Below, in pieces: positions 27,316 through 35,759 of a stretch of 46,738 nucleotides of DNA. A program made the position numbers and the translations under genes. This DNA is from Polyangiaceae bacterium. GTDB taxonomy: Bacteria > Myxococcota_A > Polyangia > Polyangiales > Polyangiaceae. The stretch covers positions 1 through 46,738 of the forward strand of contig JADLFU010000154.1 of assembly GCA_020849655.1 (NCBI GenBank). The letters are read 5' to 3'. Each line of letters starts with the position of its first letter. The stretch's first letter is position 1. Under the pieces are notes generated by a model that worked only from the letters and a program-made list of their open reading frames with translations, was not told the DNA's origin and ran no database searches.

Positions 27316-28559
27316 GCGCGCGGCGCGCGGTCGCGGCGCTGATCGCGTCGGTCGCCTGGCTCGCGGCGGTCGGCGGCTGCGACACGCTGGCGTTCGGCGA
27401 CTACTCCTGCTCGTCGCCGACCGCATGCACCTCGTCGGCCAGCTGCGCCCCGATCGCCTGCAAGTGCGGCGACGGCACGGTGCAGTCGCGGCCGCCGGCG
27501 TGCTCGGGAGGCTGCTGCGAGGGCCCCGACAAGACGTGCCGCTACGACTGCGATGACCATGGCGGGTGGGACCACGATTTCGTGGACGGCGTGCTCGGGG
27601 GCTCCGACCTCGACGCGGGCTCGTCCGCGGGCGGGCGGGGTGGGTCGACCGGGGCGGGCGGATCGAGCAGCGCGTGTTCCTCGCAGACCCCCACGCTCGT
27701 CGCGTCGCCCAGCAAGCCGGACGCGGGGACGCTCGTCGCCGCCGGCGGCGCGGTGTTCTACGGGGACGAAGGCGCCGTGGTCCGCGCGACGCTCGGCGGC
27801 ACGCCGACGAAGCTCGGCACGACAGGGGCCTCGCTGTCGAGCCTCGCGATCGCCGGGGGCAACGTGTACTGGGCCGAGCAAGGCGCGGCTGGGGCGAGCG
27901 GGGCGCTCCGCGTCGTCTCGGCGAGCGGCGGGTCCGCGAAGACGCTCCTCAGCTCGCTCGTGTCGCCCCAGGCGGTGTCGGCGTCGACGGGCGCGGTCGT
28001 GTACGCCGAGTACGTGAAGAGCGGGTGGCTGTGGCGCGTCCCGACGCCCAGCGGCCCGCCGACGAGGATCGTGCCGGTCCCCGGCGGGGCGCTGGCGACG
28101 GCGACCAACGGGACGCACGTCGCGTGGATCGAGCTCGGCGCCACCGCGAGCGCTCCCCGCTCGGTGCACGTCGCGAAGATCGATGGCACGTCGGCGCGCG
28201 TGGTCGCGAGCGGGCAGGTCGGCTCCCTCGCGATGGACGCCACGCACCTCTTCTACTTCGACCTGGCCGCGAGGCAGCTCTCGCGGGTCTCGCTGACCTC
28301 GGGGGCGCCGGACACGCTCTACACCTCCACCGGGACGCGCGGGCACCTCGGGCTCGTCGCGCAGGACGGCGCGTACCTCTACTTCACCGACGGAGGCGCC
28401 TCGAAGCCGTGCGCGTACGGCCTCGTGAAGAAGATGCCCAAGTTCGGCGTGCTCGAGACCGCGACGATCGCGGCGGAGCAGGACGCGATCGGGCTCGCGA
28501 TCGACGACAAGTACGTGGTGTGGATGACCAGCGACAAGGTGCTCCGTGCGGCGAAGTGA
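27312..28559 (+). CDS. Lipoprotein with Cys-rich N-terminus and beta-propeller-like repeats
   Basis: 415 aa; the ATG overlaps the previous stop. Lipobox AVGGC (Cys23). Residues 30-80 hold about a dozen Cys (YSCSSPTACTSSASCAPIAC, GGCCEGPDKTC), suggesting a disulfide-rich knot. A Gly/Ser linker follows, and from about 130 repeated VFYGDEG / VYWAEQG / YAEYVKS / HVAWIELG / LFYFDLA / LYFTDGG strands are spaced as in a beta-propeller, the pattern of myxobacterial surface lipoproteins. Probably surface or periplasmic and possibly a partner of the barrel in front of it; that is inference. Confidence 0.8.
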   Translation: MSARRAVAALIASVAWLAAVGGCDTLAFGDYSCSSPTACTSSASCAPIACKCGDGTVQSRPPACSGGCCEGPDKTCRYDCDDHGGWDHDFVDGVLGGSDLDAGSSAGGRGGSTGAGGSSSACSSQTPTLVASPSKPDAGTLVAAGGAVFYGDEGAVVRATLGGTPTKLGTTGASLSSLAIAGGNVYWAEQGAAGASGALRVVSASGGSAKTLLSSLVSPQAVSASTGAVVYAEYVKSGWLWRVPTPSGPPTRIVPVPGGALATATNGTHVAWIELGATASAPRSVHVAKIDGTSARVVASGQVGSLAMDATHLFYFDLAARQLSRVSLTSGAPDTLYTSTGTRGHLGLVAQDGAYLYFTDGGASKPCAYGLVKKMPKFGVLETATIAAEQDAIGLAIDDKYVVWMTSDKVLRAAK

Positions 28560-30075
28560 GCTCGGGCCTCGGCTCCTCGGCGCGGCGCTCGCCGCGACCG
28601 CGCTGCTCGCGACGGCGACGGCGAGCGCCGACCCGAAGGACCGCTACCTGTCCGACCTCGGGGCGTGCAGCGAGAAGTACGACGGCGTCTCGTCCTTCAC
28701 GTGCTCGATCTGCGGGGTGACGGCGGGGTGCGACGGGAGGCAGTGTCGATGGGGCGATGTGCGCGGGACCGAGGGCTCGGATGGGTTCGACGCCGGGCTT
28801 TCGCGCGGCTATTTGCTCTACTGCGTCAACCAGGGCGGCACGCTCGTCAGCGCCGCGTCCCCCGTGGGTATCCAGGCTCGGAGCGTCGACGGCGCGCTGC
28901 GAGCGCTCTCGAAGGGCGCGGCCTCCACCATCGGCGGCATCGCCGAGTACACGAAGTTCGACGGCTCGAGCGACCCCGCGTACGGCCTCGTGGTGCCGGT
29001 GCAGTGGGCGCTCGACGATCGCCGCCTGCTCTCGGCGCTCGTGCTCGCGGGCCACGTGCCCGGCGTGAACCAGGCAGGCGTCAACGCGCGCATGACCTGG
29101 GGCGTGCTGCCAAAGCGCGAGGACGCGAGGAGCACGCTGTTGATCGGCGTGCCGGTGCAGGCGACGATGCTCTCCGGCGACGCGATCTCGACGAGCTTCG
29201 GGTTCGCGGGCGGCGCGTCCGCGCTCTACGGCGCGACGACGGAGAGCGGCGGGCTGGGCGTCGGCGTCGCGCTCGACGCGCTGTACGTGCGGGGCTTCCA
29301 GGCGCCGCTCCAGGTCGCCGGGCGGCTCGCGTTCGGGCCGGACAAGCGCTTCGCGGTGCAGCCCGCGCTCGCCACCGATCTGCGCGCGCCGTCGGAGGCC
29401 ATCCAGCCGAACGTGCTCGCGGGCGTCGAGCTCGGTCGCGGCGGCGCGATCGAGGCGCTCGGGCTCTCCGACGCGGTCGCGGGGGTGCAGGTGTTCCTCC
29501 GCGGGAGCGACGTCACGGCGAGCCTGGGGATCACGGGCTCCCACGCCGCGCTGGGTGGCGCAGCCCGTCGCGCCGCGAGGCCGAAGCCAGGCGAGGCGGT
29601 GGTCGCGCCGGGCGGCTGCGAGTCGCATGACGCGTGCCCGCTCGCGAGCGTGTGCCTCGCGGGCAAGTGCGTCGAGCCGCGCAGGTACGAGCCGAAGCTG
29701 GAGCGCTTCTCCGCCATCGTCGTGGCGAAGGACTCGGACCTCGCGGCATACGCGCGCGGCGTCGTGGAGCGCGCGATCGAGGGGACGAGGTTCGCTCCGA
29801 TCCCGGAGAGCGAGCTCGCGGCCGCGCTCGGCGACAGGCGGCGCGATGTCGTCGAGGGCCGCGCGCTGTCGGACGACGACGTCGCCGCGCTGTCGGCCGT
29901 GGCGAAGACGAACGTGCTGTTGCAGGTGACGCTCGAGGAGCCCGGAGAGGAGATCCGCGCGAAGCTCCTGCTCAGCGTCGGACCGGAGCGCCGGACACGG
30001 GTGGTCTCGGCGCCTCGGGCGGGCTTCGGGGGCGATCTGCGCGCGGCCGTCCGGGCGCTGCTCGGCGTCGAGTGA
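28546..30075 (+). CDS. Exported protein of unknown function, third gene of envelope operon
   Basis: 509 aa from GTG 28546, overlapping the previous gene by 14 bp. A signal peptide ends near TATASA (28). Cys at 41, 53, 56, 62 and 67 form a cluster. The middle part (150-350) is strand-rich and barrel-like (LLIGVPVQATMLSGD, GVGVALDALYVRGF). A short CESHDACPLASVCLAGKCVE motif follows, then an alpha/beta C-terminal domain (SAIVVAKDSDLAAYARGVVE, TNVLLQVTLEEPGEEIRAKL) reminiscent of CsgG/TolB-N type domains. I do not recognise the whole protein. Envelope location is well supported by the signal. Confidence 0.72.
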   Translation: MRRSELGPRLLGAALAATALLATATASADPKDRYLSDLGACSEKYDGVSSFTCSICGVTAGCDGRQCRWGDVRGTEGSDGFDAGLSRGYLLYCVNQGGTLVSAASPVGIQARSVDGALRALSKGAASTIGGIAEYTKFDGSSDPAYGLVVPVQWALDDRRLLSALVLAGHVPGVNQAGVNARMTWGVLPKREDARSTLLIGVPVQATMLSGDAISTSFGFAGGASALYGATTESGGLGVGVALDALYVRGFQAPLQVAGRLAFGPDKRFAVQPALATDLRAPSEAIQPNVLAGVELGRGGAIEALGLSDAVAGVQVFLRGSDVTASLGITGSHAALGGAARRAARPKPGEAVVAPGGCESHDACPLASVCLAGKCVEPRRYEPKLERFSAIVVAKDSDLAAYARGVVERAIEGTRFAPIPESELAAALGDRRRDVVEGRALSDDDVAALSAVAKTNVLLQVTLEEPGEEIRAKLLLSVGPERRTRVVSAPRAGFGGDLRAAVRALLGVE

Positions 30076-30136
30076 CAGCCGCCGCCGAGGCGCTCGACAC
30101 GCGCGGCGAGCGCGGGGACACTCCTGCGCGAGCACC

Positions 30137-30679
30137 ATGATCCCCGCCGAGCCCTCGATCATCGATTTCTGGACAGAGGCCGGGCCGACGCGGTGGTTCG
30201 CGAAGGATGAGGCGTTCGACGCGGAGTTTCGCGCGCGGTTCCTCGCGGCGCACGAGGCGGCGACGGCCGCCGCGCCGGTCGATCCCACGAGGGACGCGCT
30301 GGGCTCGCTGTCGCTGCTCCTCTTGCTCGATCAGTTCCCTCGCAACGCGTTCCGCGGGACGCCGCGGATGTTCGCGACCGACGGGCTCGCCCTCGCCGTC
30401 GCGCACGCCGCGATCGACGCCGGCCACGACGCGCGCGGCCCCGCCGAGCTTCGCGTGTTCTTCTACCTGCCGCTCGAGCACGCGGAGTCGCTCGAGGAGC
30501 AGCGCCGGTGCGTCGCCTTGCACGAGGCGATGGGGGTGCCGGAGCTCACGCGCTACGCCGCGCTGCACCACGACATCATCGTGAAGTTCGGTAGGTTTCC
30601 GCACCGCAACGCCGTGCTCGGGCGCGCGTCGACGGCCGAGGAGCTGGAGTTCCTCGCGGCCGGCGGCTTCGCGGGCTGA
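30137..30679 (+). CDS. DUF924 family protein
   Basis: 180 aa from ATG 30137. IIDFWTEAGPTRWFAKDEAFD at the N-terminus, LLLLDQFPRNAFRGTPRMFA in the middle and FFYLPLEHAESLEEQ towards the end are the signature of the DUF924 family (all-helical, TPR-like). The family has no established function. It lies 61 bp behind the envelope operon and ends 7 bp from the convergent zinc-ribbon gene. Confidence 0.9.
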   Translation: MIPAEPSIIDFWTEAGPTRWFAKDEAFDAEFRARFLAAHEAATAAAPVDPTRDALGSLSLLLLLDQFPRNAFRGTPRMFATDGLALAVAHAAIDAGHDARGPAELRVFFYLPLEHAESLEEQRRCVALHEAMGVPELTRYAALHHDIIVKFGRFPHRNAVLGRASTAEELEFLAAGGFAG

Positions 30680-30686
30680 CCGCGGC

Positions 30687-32219
30687 TCACTGGATCGTCA
30701 CGGACTTCGTCACCGACACCGCGTCGCCGGTGAACGGCGAGATGCTCAGGCCGCGGAACTTCGACGCGATGCAGCTGCCCGTCGGGGTGCCCGCGAACGG
30801 CGGCCCCTGGATGAGCGCCTGCGTCGCGCGGCCGCTCGTCGAGAACGTCACGCGCACCGTGCCCGTGCCGCGAGGACCATCGGGCTGCGCGCAGCCGGCC
30901 GACGCCGCAGCCGCCGCGCCGAGCGCGGCGCGCGCCGCGCCCTTGTCGAACTCGGCGCTCGCCACCGCGGGCTTGGGCTCGTCCTTCTTCGGCTCCTCCT
31001 TCGCGACGGCGTCGGGCTTCCTGGGCTCGTCCTTCGCGACGGGGTCGGACTGCTTCGGTTCGTCCTTCTTCGGCTCCTCCTTCGCGACGGGCTCGGGCCT
31101 CCTGGGCTCGTCCTTCACGAGGGGATCGGCCTGCTTGGGCTCTTCCTTCTTCGGCTCCTCCTTGACGGCGGGCTCGTCCTTCTTCGGCTCGTCGTGAGCG
31201 GTCGGCGTGGGCGCCGGATCGGCCGTCTTCACCGGCTCGGGCGGCGGCGCCTGCGACGTCTTCGCGGGCGCGACGGCGCGCGCGGGGGACGGCGCGGGCT
31301 CGGGCGCGGAGGCGCGACCGAACAGCAGGTAGGCGACGCCCGCCGCGCAGAGCGCGCCCGCGGCCCACACCCAGCCCGGGGCCTTCTTCTCCTCGGCACC
31401 GCTGGCGTGCGCGGGCTTCGCGGCCACCGGGCTCACGCTGAGGAGCGGCTCGATCTTGGCGGGCGCGGGCGTCTCGGGCGCGGGCGTCTCGGGCGCGGGC
31501 GTCTCCCACAGCGGCGCGGGCGCGGGCGCGTCGAAGGAGGCGTCGAGCGTGCCGCCCCAGTCGAAGGTCGCGGGCGCCTGCGTCGACGGCGCCGCGTCGA
31601 CGAGCGCCGAGAAATCGACCCGGCCCGACGACGGCGGCGCGTCCTCGATGTCCGCGCTCGCCACCAGCAGCTCGCTCGCGCCGGAGGAGGTCGGCGCCGG
31701 CGGCTCGTCGACCGGGAGCGGCGGCAGCACGATCGGATCCTCGGTCGGGGGCGGAGGAGGAGGCGCCTTCGGCTTGCGCCGCGCCGACGCGCCCTCGGAG
31801 GGCCCGAGCGAGAACGCCGCGCTCGTGTCGCCGCCCGGCTTCTTCGGGGTCGCGCGGGGCGCGGGGCGCGGCGCGGCGGGCTTCTCGTCGAGCAGCGGCA
31901 GCGGGATGCTCGGCGGCTCCTTCGGCACGAGCAGCTCGGGGCCGAGCGGGATCGTCGGCGGCTCCTGCGGCACCTCGACGCGCGCGGGCAGCGGCGACGC
32001 GGCGCGGACCTTCGTGATCGACTCGCCGGAGGGGCGTGGCGGTGGCGGCAGGCTCGTCAGCTCGCCCTCGTCGGCCTCGAGCTCCTCCGGCTCGAGCGTC
32101 GTGCCGTCGGCCACGATCGTCGCGCCGCACTTGCGGCACCGGTACTTCACCAGGCGGCCGCGGATCTTGTCGTCGGGCGCGACGAAGCTGGCCCTGCACT
32201 CACCACAGCTGACCTTCAC
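30687..32219 (-). CDS. Zinc-ribbon, transmembrane, AgmX/GltJ-like protein
   Basis: 510 aa from GTG 32219. Residues 1-36 are an MJ0042-type zinc ribbon (Cys5, Cys8, Cys28, Cys31; KIRGRLVKYRCRKCG). A long Pro/Ala-rich cytoplasmic linker leads to one membrane helix (283-300) and a periplasmic stretch with 27-residue Lys/Glu/Pro repeats (353-420). The C-terminal domain (425-510; GTVRVTFSTSGRATQALIQG, FAGTPTGSCIASKFRGLSIS) matches the AgmX/TonB-like end of myxobacterial gliding proteins. In Myxococcus xanthus GltJ (AgmX) has a similar order and its ribbon binds the GTPase MglA; this protein lacks the GYF domain I associate with GltJ, so it may be a paralogue. Confidence 0.78.
   Translation of the reverse strand: MKVSCGECRASFVAPDDKIRGRLVKYRCRKCGATIVADGTTLEPEELEADEGELTSLPPPPRPSGESITKVRAASPLPARVEVPQEPPTIPLGPELLVPKEPPSIPLPLLDEKPAAPRPAPRATPKKPGGDTSAAFSLGPSEGASARRKPKAPPPPPPTEDPIVLPPLPVDEPPAPTSSGASELLVASADIEDAPPSSGRVDFSALVDAAPSTQAPATFDWGGTLDASFDAPAPAPLWETPAPETPAPETPAPAKIEPLLSVSPVAAKPAHASGAEEKKAPGWVWAAGALCAAGVAYLLFGRASAPEPAPSPARAVAPAKTSQAPPPEPVKTADPAPTPTAHDEPKKDEPAVKEEPKKEEPKQADPLVKDEPRRPEPVAKEEPKKDEPKQSDPVAKDEPRKPDAVAKEEPKKDEPKPAVASAEFDKGAARAALGAAAAASAGCAQPDGPRGTGTVRVTFSTSGRATQALIQGPPFAGTPTGSCIASKFRGLSISPFTGDAVSVTKSVTIQ
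30960..31163 (-). repeat. 81-bp repeat encoding a 27-residue Lys/Glu/Pro unit
   Basis: Units starting KEEPKKEEPKQADP, KEEPKKDEPKQSDP and a partial KEEPKKDEPKP follow each other in the periplasmic part of the AgmX-like protein at residues 353, 380 and 407. The DNA period is 81 bp. Confidence 0.8.
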
Positions 32220-32357
32220 GTTGCCACCATTCTTCGGAGGAGAAAATTACAGGCCACCATAGCAGAGGCCCACAAAACCGCCTGCTCGTCGGATGTTCAG
32301 CGTCGCCCTCGCCGCCCGCCTTGCGGCCGTCGACGACGGACACTAGCGGTCGGGCCC
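32220..32357. promoter_or_regulatory. Divergent intergenic region upstream of ribE
   Basis: This 138-bp gap holds an AT-rich run (GGAGGAGAAAATTACAGG, around 32235-32255) unlike its surroundings. On the minus strand TTGTGG and TGTAAT separated by 18 bases could be a promoter for the AgmX-like gene. I looked for an FMN riboswitch before the riboflavin genes and saw no RFN-like conserved stretches. Confidence 0.3.
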
Positions 32358-32993
32358 ATGTTCACAGGCCTCGTCGAGGAGCTCGGCGTGGTCGCGCGGC
32401 TCGACCGGCGCGGCCCGTCGGCGACGCTCGTCGTGTCGACGACGCTCGGGGGGCTTGCGCTCGGCGACAGCGTCGCGGTCGACGGCGCGTGCTTGACGGT
32501 GACGCGGCTCGCCGACGGCAGCTTCAGCGCCGACTGCTCGGCGGAGACCCTCGCCCACACGACGCTCGGCGCGCTCGGGCCGGGCGCGCGCGTGCACCTC
32601 GAGCGCGCGCTCCTGCCGACGACGCGCCTCGGCGGGCACCTCGTCTCGGGGCACGTCGACGGCAGGGCGACGCTCGTGTCGGTCGAGCCGGTCGGCGACG
32701 CGCGCAAGCTCACGCTCCGCGCGCCCGCGGAGCTGTCGAGGTTCGTCGCGAGGAAGGGCTCGGTCGCGCTCGACGGCGTCAGCCTGACCGTCAACGGCGT
32801 CGACGGCGACGGGTTCGACGTCATGATCATCCCCCACACCGCCGACAAGACGAAGCTCGCGTCCCTCCGCCCCGGCGACGCGCTCAACCTCGAGGTCGAT
32901 CTGCTCGCGCGGTACGTCGCGCGCCTGCTCGAGCCCGCACCCGACGATCGCCTGCGCGACGCGCTCCGCCGCGCGGGCTACGGAGAGCCCTGA
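32358..32993 (+). CDS. ribE: Riboflavin synthase, alpha chain
   Basis: 211 aa from ATG 32358 (MFTGLVEELG, the family's near-invariant start). Dismutates two 6,7-dimethyl-8-ribityllumazine molecules to riboflavin and the pyrimidinedione precursor. The two lumazine-binding repeats are visible: SVAVDGACLTVT with LGGHLVSGHVDG, and SVALDGVSLTVNGV with MIIPHT. The length is normal. The next gene starts 8 bp downstream, so the two form an operon. ribH and ribD are not in the window. Confidence 0.95.
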   Translation: MFTGLVEELGVVARLDRRGPSATLVVSTTLGGLALGDSVAVDGACLTVTRLADGSFSADCSAETLAHTTLGALGPGARVHLERALLPTTRLGGHLVSGHVDGRATLVSVEPVGDARKLTLRAPAELSRFVARKGSVALDGVSLTVNGVDGDGFDVMIIPHTADKTKLASLRPGDALNLEVDLLARYVARLLEPAPDDRLRDALRRAGYGEP

Positions 32994-33001
32994 CACCGCA
33001 C

Positions 33002-34111
33002 ATGGACCCGAACCCCGCATTCTTGCGCGTCGAACGCGCGCTCATCGACATCCGCGCCGGCAAGATGGTCATCCTCGTCGACGACGAGGACCGCGAGAAC
33101 GAGGGCGACCTCACGATGGCCGCGGAGCTGGTGACGCCCGAGGCCATCAACTTCATGGCCAAGCACGGGCGCGGGCTCATCTGCCTCACGCTGACCGACG
33201 CGCAGGTCGCGCGGCTCGGGCTGCCGATGATGCAGCAGGCGGGGCGCGCGGGGCCGCCGCTCGGCACCGCGTTCACCGTCAGCATCGAGGCGCAGCGCGG
33301 CGTCACCACCGGCATCAGCGCCGCCGATCGCGCCCACACGATCAAGGTCGCGGCCTCTCCAGCCGCGAGCCCCGAGGACGTCGTCACGCCGGGCCACGTG
33401 TTCCCGCTCCGCGCGCGCGACGGCGGCGTGCTCGTGCGCACGGGCCAGACCGAGGGCTCGGTCGATCTCGCGCGCCTCGCCGGGCTGACGCCGGCCGGCG
33501 TGATCTGCGAGATCATGAACGACGACGGCACGATGGCGCGCGTGCCCGATCTCGAGCGCTTCGCGGCCGAGCACGGCCTGCTCATCCTCAGCATCGCGGA
33601 GCTCATCCAGTACCGCATGCGGCGCGACCGGCTCGTGCGGCGCGTCGCCGAGGAGACCCGCGTGCTCGATCAGACCGGCACCCCGTGGCGCGTGGTCGCG
33701 TACGGCGCCGAGGTCGGCGACCGGGAGGTGCTCGCGCTCGTGAAGGGCGAGCCCTCGCCCGACCGGCCCGTGCTCGTGCGGATGCACGCGGGCTCGATGA
33801 TCGGCGATCTCTTCAGCTCGACGCCGCGCGACGGCGGCAAGAGCCTGCGCCCGGCGATCGATCGCATCGAGCGCGAGGGCTGCGGGATCATCGTCTACTT
33901 TCCCCCGGACGGACGCCTCGCCGACGAGCTCGGGGGCGCGAAGGCGGGCCCAGGCGGCGCGCCCGTGCTGCACGAGTACGGCATCGGCGCGCAGATCCTC
34001 GGCGATCTCGGCGCGCGCGCGCTGCGCCTCTTGACGAACAACCCGAAGAAGATCGCCGGGCTCGCCGGCTTCGGCCTCGAGATCGTCGAGACCTGCAGCC
34101 TGCGCGCCTGA
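33002..34111 (+). CDS. ribB: 3,4-dihydroxy-2-butanone 4-phosphate synthase fused to degenerate GTP cyclohydrolase II domain (RibBX type)
   Basis: 369 aa. The N-terminal RibB domain (1-205) is complete: DDEDRENEGDL (27-37), RGVTTGISAADRAHTI (99-114), TPGHVFPL with RTGQTEGSVDL, making 3,4-dihydroxy-2-butanone 4-phosphate from ribulose 5-phosphate. The C-terminal domain is related to GTP cyclohydrolase II (GAQILGDLGARALRLLTNNP, 329-348) but its zinc site, usually HSECLTGD...RCDCG, reads HAGSMIGD...PRDGG with all three Cys gone, and the QEGRGIGL segment is replaced by PPDGRLADELGG. This matches the RibBX variant described in Proteobacteria. The GTP cyclohydrolase step must come from another gene. 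Confidence 0.92.
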   Translation: MDPNPAFLRVERALIDIRAGKMVILVDDEDRENEGDLTMAAELVTPEAINFMAKHGRGLICLTLTDAQVARLGLPMMQQAGRAGPPLGTAFTVSIEAQRGVTTGISAADRAHTIKVAASPAASPEDVVTPGHVFPLRARDGGVLVRTGQTEGSVDLARLAGLTPAGVICEIMNDDGTMARVPDLERFAAEHGLLILSIAELIQYRMRRDRLVRRVAEETRVLDQTGTPWRVVAYGAEVGDREVLALVKGEPSPDRPVLVRMHAGSMIGDLFSSTPRDGGKSLRPAIDRIEREGCGIIVYFPPDGRLADELGGAKAGPGGAPVLHEYGIGAQILGDLGARALRLLTNNPKKIAGLAGFGLEIVETCSLRA

Positions 34112-34150
34112 CGCGAGGTCGAAGGATCGGCGCGCGCGGATCGACCGCGC

Positions 34151-34711
34151 TCAGGCGTCGCGGCGGCCGACCACGTCGTCGACGGCGAACTCGCTCGTGA
34201 TCTCCGCCCACGAGGTCGGCTGCTCGGCCGAGGCCGACCACGCGGAGACGCGCAGCCTCATCACCACCCGCTCGACGCGGCTCGTCTGGCCGAACTTGTC
34301 GCCCCGCTCGCCCGGCTGCTTGAAGACGGCCTCCATCCCCGGCATCGGGATGGGATCGCTGATCTCGACGCGGGTCTCGGTGCGGCGCTGCCCGCCCCCG
34401 AGCCGCGCGCCGAGCATCGGGTGCTGGCCGTGGCTCTTGCCCGTCGCGCGGTCGACGACGTCGATGCAGATGAGCTGCGGGCTGACGCGGTACACGCGGT
34501 TGTGCGTGTAGATGTCGAGCATCGCCCACATCGCCTGCGGGAGCGTCGCGACGCCGCGCTGTTGCATGACCTCGACGTCGAGCGGCGGCGGCCCGACGGG
34601 GGCGTCGGTGTCGACCATCGTGCGCTCGAGCTTGTCGCGCTCCAGCGCGCCGAGGTCCTCGCGCTTGAACACGTCGGTGGGGACGTCCTCGTCGGAGGGC
34701 GGCGGCGACAC
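34151..34711 (-). CDS. Protein of unknown function
   Basis: 186 aa with the start set at GTG 34711 (VSPPPSDEDVPTDVFKREDL); the frame extends to 34801 as low-complexity Arg-rich sequence. The GGTGGAGGT just before the GTG is too close to be a good ribosome site, so the start is uncertain. The N-terminal 40 residues are acidic; the rest is beta-rich (MWAMLDIYTHNRVYRVSPQL, RTETRVEISDPIPMPGM, WAEITSEFAVDDV). No signal peptide, membrane segment or known motif was seen. It is divergent from the next unknown gene. Confidence 0.6.
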   Translation of the reverse strand: MSPPPSDEDVPTDVFKREDLGALERDKLERTMVDTDAPVGPPPLDVEVMQQRGVATLPQAMWAMLDIYTHNRVYRVSPQLICIDVVDRATGKSHGQHPMLGARLGGGQRRTETRVEISDPIPMPGMEAVFKQPGERGDKFGQTSRVERVVMRLRVSAWSASAEQPTSWAEITSEFAVDDVVGRRDA

Positions 34712-34821
34712 ACCTCCACCTCTTTCGCGTCGCGCGTGGCGTGTCAAGCGCGGGCGGGCGCGCGCCTCGTGTACGCTGGCCGGGCGGACCTCTCCGCCCA
34801 CACAGGACGACCCGAGACCCC

Positions 34822-35709
34822 ATGAGCGACGAATCCATCCCCCAGCTCCTCCTCGCGCTCCCCGAGGACGGCCTGACTGTCACCACGCTGCGCGCCCTCG
34901 ACTGGGTCGTGCCGGGCGAGTGGCAGAACCCACGGAGCCTCGAGCAGATCATCGTCGACGTCACGGGAGAGACCGACGAGGGCGTCCTCCAGGCCGTCGG
35001 CGAGCGGGCCATCGCGCTCTACCACGACGAGAGCCAGGGCTACCAGCGCGCGGTCTGGCTGTACCAGGCCGTCGACTCGGTCGACAAGCTGGCCGGCGCG
35101 GCGGCGCTCGCGAACAAGATGGGCGACGCGTTCAGCTTCCTCGGGTTCCTGGACAGGATCACCCCCGACGCAGACACCACACAAGCGATCGACGCCGGCA
35201 TCAAGTTCGCGGCCGAGCTGGGCGCCTTCTGCAGCCTCAACGGCCTGCCAGGCGACAGCATTGGTGACTTCGCGGGCTCGCTCGCCGGCTACGCGCGCGA
35301 GGACGTCATGCGCCTGGCGGCGTGGCTGTCCCTCGACTGTCTGCTGCCGCTCGGGCCCGATTTCATCGCGAAGATCCTCGAGAAGATCGACGGGGCGGCG
35401 GACGAGCACCTCGGTGACAACAGCCTGTTCCAGAAGGTCTCCGGGTTCCTCCCGGGCGGCGTCGCGGAGCAGCGAGGGATCATCCGCGGCTCGATCGAGC
35501 AGGCGTCCGGGTTCCTCACGAGCTTCGTGGACATGAAGGGGCTCTCGCAGAACAGTGTGTTCGAGTCTGTGCGACACTACGTGGACGTCGGTGACAACGG
35601 GCTCGACTACGTGGCGGGCGCCGTCGACGTGGGCACGAACGTGTTCGAGCACACTGGCATCCAGACGGTCGCGCGTCGGCTCGTGTCTCGCGCGTTCGGG
35701 GAGATCTAG
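34822..35709 (+). CDS. Protein of unknown function, helical
   Basis: 295 aa from ATG 34822 (MSDESIPQLLLALPEDGLTV). It reads as alternating helices with Gly-rich turns (RAVWLYQAVDSVDKLAGAAA; GFLDRITPDADTTQAIDAGI; VSGFLPGGVAEQRGIIRGSI). A few segments (IKFAAELGAFCSL, AAWLSLDCLLPLG) are hydrophobic but not clear membrane helices. No catalytic motif was seen. Codon use and GC seem slightly lower towards the end than in the flanking genes. It lies 50 bp ahead of the next unknown gene, probably one unit. I do not recognise the family. Confidence 0.7.
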   Translation: MSDESIPQLLLALPEDGLTVTTLRALDWVVPGEWQNPRSLEQIIVDVTGETDEGVLQAVGERAIALYHDESQGYQRAVWLYQAVDSVDKLAGAAALANKMGDAFSFLGFLDRITPDADTTQAIDAGIKFAAELGAFCSLNGLPGDSIGDFAGSLAGYAREDVMRLAAWLSLDCLLPLGPDFIAKILEKIDGAADEHLGDNSLFQKVSGFLPGGVAEQRGIIRGSIEQASGFLTSFVDMKGLSQNSVFESVRHYVDVGDNGLDYVAGAVDVGTNVFEHTGIQTVARRLVSRAFGEI

Positions 35710-35759
35710 CGCAGCGTCCACGAGGACGCGAGGGCCGACAGCGACGATGTGAGGTTGGT

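Noticed and set aside
32220-32357. FMN riboswitch before ribE
   Set aside because: The gap is too short and has none of the conserved RFN helices.
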